A stretch of DNA of 10,248 nucleotides from Gymnopus androsaceus JB14 (Eukaryota; Basidiomycota; Agaricomycetes; Agaricales; Omphalotaceae): the NCBI GenBank assembly GCA_009733575.1, contig ML770343.1, positions 1 to 10,248 on the forward strand, in the 5' to 3' direction. Position numbers and translations under genes: made by a program. Below are positions 7,501 through 10,248 of this stretch, in pieces. The notes below the pieces were generated by a model that had not been told where the DNA came from, made no database searches, and was given only the letters and a program-made list of their open reading frames with translations. Every line of letters starts with the position of its first letter. Within the stretch, counting starts at the first letter, position 1.

Positions 7501-8451
7501 AGTAGTAGACGCACCACCGCATCCAAAATCAAAAGTGGTAGCTGCAACGATCTGCTTGACAGAGGAAGTTCCGCTGGAGGCCGCGGCAGCAGCTGGCTTC
7601 GCTGCATCGGGATTACGTTTCCACCACGCAGGAGCACAATGTTCAGCACCACCACCGGGTGACCAACATTGCTTGTGACTGTGGCCTGGACGCTTGCAGT
7701 TATTGCAGATGAAAGGTTTCCTCCCATATGTAGTATTCGTAACAGTGGCGAGAGCAGATGAACCGTTGGACTTGAAACCTGAAGCAAGTCGAAGCTGCAC
7801 ATTGTATTCTTCAAGAAAACGTTTGATTTCAGCGTAAGAGCGTGAGCCATGATTCTGGATGATCCAAAGATGGGATGGGATAGGCAAAGAGCTAAGGAAG
7901 TAGCCATGGAGTTTGTCATCAGTAACGGTGCATCCAGCATCCGAAGCATCTTGACGAAGAGCCTCAAGTGCACCAAAGTGTTTCTCAAAGGCCATTCCCT
8001 CGATGTACTTGAGCTGATGGAGATGTTCCGTAGCAAGGGTACGGTTTGCAGTGCTTTGCTTGTCATACTTGGTCGACAACTTGACCCACATTTGGTTTGC
8101 AGTAAGCTCAGCACCCAAGTTGATTGAGCAAGGATCGCGGATGTTCTGGTACAAGATTCCAGCGAGACGACCGTCACAAAGTTCCCATTCCTGCTCAGAG
8201 GGATTGGGCGAGTTGACTGGAGTGGAGACTGGAATGAGAGCAGCTTGAGCGGTACCAGCAGCGAGAACGGCGGGAGCAGCATTTTGTGCAGGACAGATGA
8301 TGGTTCCAAGGAGGTATCCAGTCATTCTGTAAGAGCGAGCAACGCTCTTGACGTGATCACAAAAAGCGGCCCAATTCGAAGCGCCTTTCAGCTGCTTCTC
8401 CTTGGGGAAGGAGATAAGAGACGGTAGTTGAGTAGACGACGTGGAGCTCAT
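4513..8451 (-). CDS. Copia Gag-Pol polyprotein, truncated in RNase H
   Basis: A single 1312-codon frame makes the capsid and all enzymes needed for reverse transcription and integration. I chose the ATG at 8451 (context AACCATGAG): no other ATG lies between the LTR TATA box and this site. Gag includes a zinc knuckle CX2CX4HX4C (C249, C252, H257, C262). The protease motif is D375-S-T, where D-S/T-G is expected. Integrase has H522/H527 with C556/C559, and the triad D586, D651, E687 with the usual 35-residue second gap. Reverse transcriptase spans about 950-1200 with D1041 (QWDFSLAYLNG) and D1132-D1133 (HTDD in place of the common YVDD/HVDD). RNase H begins at YSDADWAG (1301-1308) and is cut by TGA at 4515-4513. 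All in one frame without a Gag/Pol shift, as in many fungal copia elements. Capsid and enzymes act in cytoplasmic particles; integrase acts in the nucleus. Confidence 0.93.
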   Translation of the reverse strand: MSSTSSTQLPSLISFPKEKQLKGASNWAAFCDHVKSVARSYRMTGYLLGTIICPAQNAAPAVLAAGTAQAALIPVSTPVNSPNPSEQEWELCDGRLAGILYQNIRDPCSINLGAELTANQMWVKLSTKYDKQSTANRTLATEHLHQLKYIEGMAFEKHFGALEALRQDASDAGCTVTDDKLHGYFLSSLPIPSHLWIIQNHGSRSYAEIKRFLEEYNVQLRLASGFKSNGSSALATVTNTTYGRKPFICNNCKRPGHSHKQCWSPGGGAEHCAPAWWKRNPDAAKPAAAAASSGTSSVKQIVAATTFDFGCGGASTTSDHVAVADPCPSRHRREGLAVVNHDLLFYSLPTVLMSTILSSSPSSLQSIERVPTYIDSTASEWCIRDKRLFVEYTPVRIVGRMATEGDGSQFVIEGRGIVELHVQTSEGVVNKLCFPASHTPSFSMNLLSLPAMDVLGYRGTWGSGVLTVKDKFGKVVVDGRLAFEKAKHRLYEVEVLEALEPIAAISVKSRSMNVPCSLKMWHLRFSHANINTVHMMAKKELVGGLNISDLTVCGKCEVCLLTKATRRPFDAVVVPSSEPLDRVSLDLWGRSRTTSLGGAVYMMLACNDGTGIPFPYFSATKDAAKILSLVKIFIAMAEMQTSQKVRVFCIDLGKEFDNKWFEEFCNEKGIVIERVPKDSSAANGQVERANRTIIEGTQAMLEDSNLDKRFWVEAATAQCYIRGFIPTMCHPGKAPWQKWKSSDVLDMSHLRKWGSKVWVKDLDRKEGKLGCQAWCGYMVGYLGARGYWVYDPERKSVYLVRDVVFEEGTPRSTQQNIIEDVGDKDLLENVADVPAADEPSARPQTSEPRQASDSPEPMPRRSGRVSNPSPALLWSMEYMNEEENAKADELEWANVAVLAINVLEEERRSREREECILALASAVKGGGDIVIPSSYREAMRDPDRWLPAMEAEINGLKDCNVWTLVDAPTGKRILEGMWVYDLKVDGEGKVLMTKARYVARGDMQIAGVDYDKSWSMVAQMELVQMLMAVGVGLGLETSQWDFSLAYLNGSLPKEPPVYMRQPTGFAQAGEELKVCLMQRPLYGMVQAGHIWYNELEDQFKKLGFKSSRTNPCIHSRFDPTTGRRTIASVHTDDIFAVSTDSKEAEDAIRGFRIWDLKDVKDKNVLLGLTIDYLPDGSIGVTQAPFFLKVFKYFGILDDLQPLYTPLPPGFSIPARGSHSKEDEAFMSDKPYRGLLGCCQWGSGCTRLDISYGCSTLATVQNAPFPEDWDLLIKLCRYIMTTLHYGVKYKPVTDKKVSTVGYSDADWAGCKAT

Positions 8452-8524
8452 GGTTAAGATTTTGACAACGGCGAGGCAGTGAAGGTAATCCAAAAGTCTA
8501 TTCGGCGAGATAAAGAACAGCTAT

Positions 8525-8538
8525 TCTGACTGCGAATC
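8525..8538 (-). other. Primer binding site, tRNA-Arg anticodon arm type
   Basis: The 14 bases directly after the 5' LTR, read on the plus strand, are TCTGACTGCGAATC. This matches the anticodon arm common to arginine tRNAs of the NCG class (TCTGACTNCGAATC) rather than a tRNA 3' end, and no TGG follows the LTR. It suggests priming by a tRNA cut in the anticodon arm, as known for Drosophila copia with initiator tRNA-Met. The tRNA assignment is from memory of the consensus. Confidence 0.6.
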
Positions 8539-8547
8539 TGTGAATTT

Positions 8548-8636
8548 CCTATAGACTTCGTGAGTACAACGAGGGCCTCAGTCAAGATGATGGAACTCGT
8601 TATATTACCTATAGACTTTGTGAGTACAACGAGGGC
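8548..8636 (-). repeat. 60-bp unit and partial copy in the 5' LTR
   Basis: One full unit (8548-8607) and a 29-bp partial unit (8608-8636). It has one unit fewer than the other LTR. The unit's ATAATG of the 3' LTR is ATAACG here, so the leader has no ATG. Confidence 0.85.
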
Positions 8637-8687
8637 TATAGGTATCGTCAATATATATATGTAGAAGTAGTAAATGGAGTCGCTTAC
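8636..8687 (-). other. 52-bp GT-AG intron in the LTR leader
   Basis: This is the counterpart of 3849-3900. It lies about 50 bp downstream of the TATA box and upstream of the Gag ATG, so in the element's transcript it would be an intron in the 5' leader. Donor GTAAGC fits the fungal consensus; the acceptor is CTATAG. Confidence 0.65.
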
Positions 8688-8737
8688 CCTCAGTCAAGAT
8701 GATGGAACTGAGGAAAGCAACGAATCGAGGAACCGAG

Positions 8738-8747
8738 CCTTATATAC
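8738..8747 (-). promoter_or_regulatory. TATA box of the 5' LTR
   Basis: The minus strand reads GTATATAAGG, a good TATA box. Initiation 25-35 bp downstream would start the RNA just before the first copy of the repeated leader sequence. The same motif is present in the 3' LTR. Confidence 0.6.
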
Positions 8748-8862
8748 TACGAAAACGGTCCGTCGACAAATAAACAACCAAATAAGAACATAGAGCCAAA
8801 TAAGGAAACTTTGTAATCAAATAACAAACACACGACGCCACAACACCCATCAACATTTAACA

Positions 8863-8867
8863 ATAGT
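8863..8867. repeat. Target site duplication of the copia element, right copy (ATAGT)
   Basis: It matches 3687-3691 and directly follows the LTR end at 8862. Confidence 0.9.
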
Positions 8868-9033
8868 TATTGTCTGTGTCACAATAAACAGCAGTCGTTA
8901 TTCAGCAAGAACATGATGAAGACCCAAAAGCTTTGAAGTTTCTGGAGGAAATGGAGGCAGATGCTGAAGCTCTATCTGTAGCCTCGCTGTAGGAGTAGAC
9001 TGAAGCACTGCATTTTTTTCTCTTAGACAACAT
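8868..9033 (-). pseudogene. CxC2-like gene, 5' part of exon 1
   Basis: The likely start is ATG 9033-9031, giving MLSKRKKCSASVYSYSEA, a Lys-rich then Ser/Ala-rich N-terminus like those of many KDZ-associated proteins. The frame stops at TGA 8904-8902 but then stays open to the copia insertion. If one ATAGT copy and the element are ignored, it continues without a shift into 3686 and on to the donor at 3557, reading through TTTTSVNTPLG, LLGDLKLYP and WYQNS. This in-frame join is the best evidence that both parts are one exon. The TGA could be a decayed Arg codon (TGC CGA) at a CpG. An intron ending in GACACAG near 8876 is an alternative way to avoid the stop. Confidence 0.45.
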
Positions 9034-9104
9034 AAGAAACAATGAAAAGAACCAACAAGAAGCAAGGCATGGTTGCAGGAACATCAGCCTGCACCCCGTA
9101 CTGT

Positions 9105-9224
9105 CTGATCTCAATGGAAATCATCTTGTTGCATCTTATTTCAATAGAGCTCATCTTTCTGTGTCTTATTTCACCGGAACCCATCTTGTTGTGTTTTATC
9201 TCATCCATCCTATTGATTTCCTGC
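9105..9224. repeat. 30-bp minisatellite, four degenerate units
   Basis: Units at 9105-9134, 9135-9164, 9165-9194 and 9195-9224 share CTTATTTCAATGGAACCCATCT-like sequence followed by TGTTGTGT. The first three are clear, the fourth is worn. The period is divisible by three, so an open frame runs through on both strands; the start codons are not convincing and I do not call a gene. It lies upstream of the ATG at 9033. Confidence 0.75.
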
Positions 9225-9257
9225 ACCCTTAAAGACACAAATGCATCAGTAAAAATG

Positions 9258-9580
9258 GGTTAAACCTATGATAACCTAGGGAGCCTAGGCTACCCTGGTT
9301 ACCCTGGTCACTTTGGGTCTTCCAGGATACCCCAAGCTATCTTAGGCTACCTCAGGATAGCTCAGGTTAACTCAGGATAGCTCAGGTTAACTCAGGATAG
9401 CTCAGGTTGCCTCAAATTCCCAAGGTTTATCCCTAAATCCTAGGCAACCTAGGTGACCTCAAAGAAACTGAGGCAGTCTAGGCAACCTACATAGGTGGCC
9501 TAGGAGACCTAGGTATCCTTAGGTTCCCTTAAGTCTCTTTAGGTCATTGTGGGTCAACCCAAAGTCAGCCCTGGGCCCAG
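9258..9580. repeat. Degenerate satellite with 9-10 bp period
   Basis: About thirty short units built on CTCAGG-TAA / CCTAGG-TAC run without interruption. From 9341 to 9410 the step is exactly 10 bp, and 20-bp double units (CTCAGGATAGCTCAGGTTAA) are repeated at 9351 and 9371 with a partial third at 9391. In most other places the AGG core recurs every 9 or 10 bp. No coding frame is credible. Confidence 0.8.
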
Positions 9581-9683
9581 ACCATTTTTCTTGATGTGGG
9601 TCCCCTTTGTTGCCTCTGTCACTGATCATACATATGAATCTCCAGCTTTTGCAGTCCTCCTCTGCCACATTTTTCCCAGATGA

Positions 9684-10058
9684 AGGCAATGCTCTGAAGC
9701 CAAAACTGCTGTATTTGAGTCAGAATTTGAGCATGCAGATGAGCCAGGATGCCAGGAATTCCACCAAGTCTGTAATTATGTGCTTATATTTATTCTCATT
9801 ATTTCTTTCTCCTAGCTTATACAATTATTTCAACAGGAATTAGGACTGCGTCCACCAGAAAGATTCATTCTTCCCAATATCACTGCTATTACTGGGTTTT
9901 CCATGGCTTATGTCCTTGACACTGATGTATACTACATCTCCACTTTGTTGTGCCAAATAAAACTTGACAGCTGCATGTAGGATATCATGGTGCCTCAAAA
10001 CATAAATGGAACAGCTGTTGCTGTCATACAAGGCCTCAATGCTGGGTACTTCAAGTCG
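9684..10058 (+). pseudogene. Second, diverged copy of the unknown gene family (fragment)
   Basis: Plus-strand model: exon 9684-9767, intron 9768-9815 (GTCTGT..CCTAG, 48 nt), exon 9816-9926, intron 9927-9980 (GTATAC..TGTAG, 54 nt), exon from 9981. It reads EFEHADEPGCQEFHQ, then LGLRPPERFIL, TGFSMAYVLDTD, and after the second intron DIMVPQ, GTAVAVIQG and GYFKS. The gene at 518 has RPAERFIL, TGYPMIRVIEFD, DIS, AVAVVGYFKS in the same order, with its intron in the same place and phase (after the Asp, before Asp-Ile). In the 26 residues before that intron 12 are identical. The copy has no visible start. It ends at TAA 10059-10061, or at a possible donor GTAAAT at 10058; sequence beyond does not match. 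The function is unknown. Confidence 0.5.
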
Positions 10059-10078
10059 TAAATCTATGGCAGCTTTTC

Positions 10079-10137
10079 TCAAGTAAGTGGTTTTATACTT
10101 AAGGAATTCTCAAGTTTTACTTAAGTTTTGCTTGAGC
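10079..10137. repeat. Small palindromic patch of CTCAAG/CTTAAG motifs
   Basis: A 59-bp stretch begins CTCAAG and ends CTTGAG, with further CTTAAG (twice), CTCAAG and GAATTC palindromes inside. It starts where the similarity of the second gene copy to the first is lost, so it may be a short foldback insertion. No target duplication is evident. Confidence 0.35.
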
Positions 10138-10248
10138 AAAAAGTTGGTTTTCTTATCCTTTCTTGTTTCGTCGATTCTGAATCTCTAAAGTCTTTCATAT
10201 GCGCTCGATGTATCCAATCTTTATCGATACACTGCAGATCGCGCCGTA
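10138..10248. other. Right edge, no gene seen
   Basis: I see no open frame of note. A short inverted pair TGTATC/GATACA brackets an AT-rich loop near 10207-10231. Confidence 0.3.

Larger units (their letters stand above)
3692..8862 (-). mobile_element. Complete Ty1/copia LTR retrotransposon, 5171 bp
   Basis: It is bounded by two LTRs that start TG and end CA on both strands and is flanked by ATAGT duplications. Reading on the minus strand: 5' LTR (8862-8539), tRNA primer site, Gag-Pol frame with integrase before reverse transcriptase (copia order), polypurine tract, 3' LTR (4075-3692). The LTRs differ by 7 transitions over 324 aligned bases, about 2.2%, plus one 60-bp repeat unit. It is inserted in antisense-independent, same-strand orientation within the first exon of a CxC2-type gene. 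Two in-frame stops near the end of Pol make this copy unlikely to be autonomous. Confidence 0.95.
8539..8862 (-). repeat. 5' LTR (324 bp)
   Basis: It is the promoter-bearing LTR of the minus-strand element. It aligns end to end with 3692-4075 except for one missing 60-bp unit and seven transitions, five of them at CpG positions. It holds one complete intron-less unit plus the partial one. Confidence 0.95.

Noticed and set aside
8452..8493. Upstream extension of Gag-Pol to 8493
   Set aside because: The codon at 8493 is TTG. The first ATG after the LTR promoter is at 8451 in good context, so the shorter start was chosen.
3692..8862. Repeat-induced point mutation as the cause of LTR differences
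   Set aside because: The changes fall at CpG, not CpA, and are few. Plain CpG decay explains them better.
9840..10082. 80-codon open frame on the minus strand
   Set aside because: It begins at TTG, has no ATG, and lies exactly antisense in register to the plus-strand exons that share conserved motifs and an intron position with the gene at 518. It is taken as a shadow.
1..10248. CRISPR array, operon or bacterial phage features
   Set aside because: The tandem repeats have no unique spacers, and the introns and copia element show that the DNA is eukaryotic.

Overview
The window is nuclear DNA of a filamentous fungus, most likely a mushroom-forming basidiomycete (Agaricomycete). The evidence is short GT-AG introns of 48-54 nt in every credible host gene model, a cysteine cluster of the type found in KDZ-transposase-associated proteins (mostly known from Agaricomycetes), and a fungal-type Ty1/copia element. 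It is a transposon-rich accessory region in which nearly every gene is broken, usually by another element.

Left part (1-1875): a possible 3' tail of an upstream gene, then a 22-bp and a 12-bp minisatellite, then a four-intact-splice-site gene of unknown family (from 518). That gene is split in a coding exon by a 594-bp non-autonomous hAT-like element (1097-1690) with 12-bp terminal inverted repeats and a perfect 8-bp target duplication GTATTTGC. Removing the element and one duplication copy leaves an open frame ending at 1875. A diverged second copy of the same gene family, with one intron at the same place and phase, lies near the right edge (9684-10058).

Middle left (1876-3690): degenerate repeats, a possible three-exon minus-strand gene of unknown function (2118-2750), a short plus-strand coding-like stretch (about 2709-2900), an AT-rich stretch, a palindrome-rich segment (about 3140-3283), and the 3' half of a minus-strand gene with a CxC2-like cysteine cluster.

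Centre (3692-8862): a complete 5171-bp Ty1/copia retrotransposon on the minus strand, flanked by the 5-bp duplication ATAGT. It has a 384-bp 3' LTR and a 324-bp 5' LTR, a primer binding site resembling the anticodon arm of tRNA-Arg, a polypurine tract, and one long Gag-Pol frame (Gag with zinc knuckle, protease, DDE integrase, reverse transcriptase, RNase H) cut by two in-frame TGA codons near its end. It is inserted in the first exon of the CxC2-type gene, whose start is at 9033. The most unusual feature is inside the LTR: it contains a 52-bp GT-AG intron, and the adjacent 60-bp tandem units match the same sequence with exactly that intron removed, so the LTR seems to carry copies of its own spliced leader.

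Right part (8868-10248): the 5' end of the CxC2-type gene, a 30-bp minisatellite, a 320-bp degenerate satellite with a 9-10 bp period, the second copy of the unknown gene family, and a small palindromic patch. All functional statements for the host genes are inferences from short motifs and gene structure; only the copia and hAT-like elements are firmly supported.
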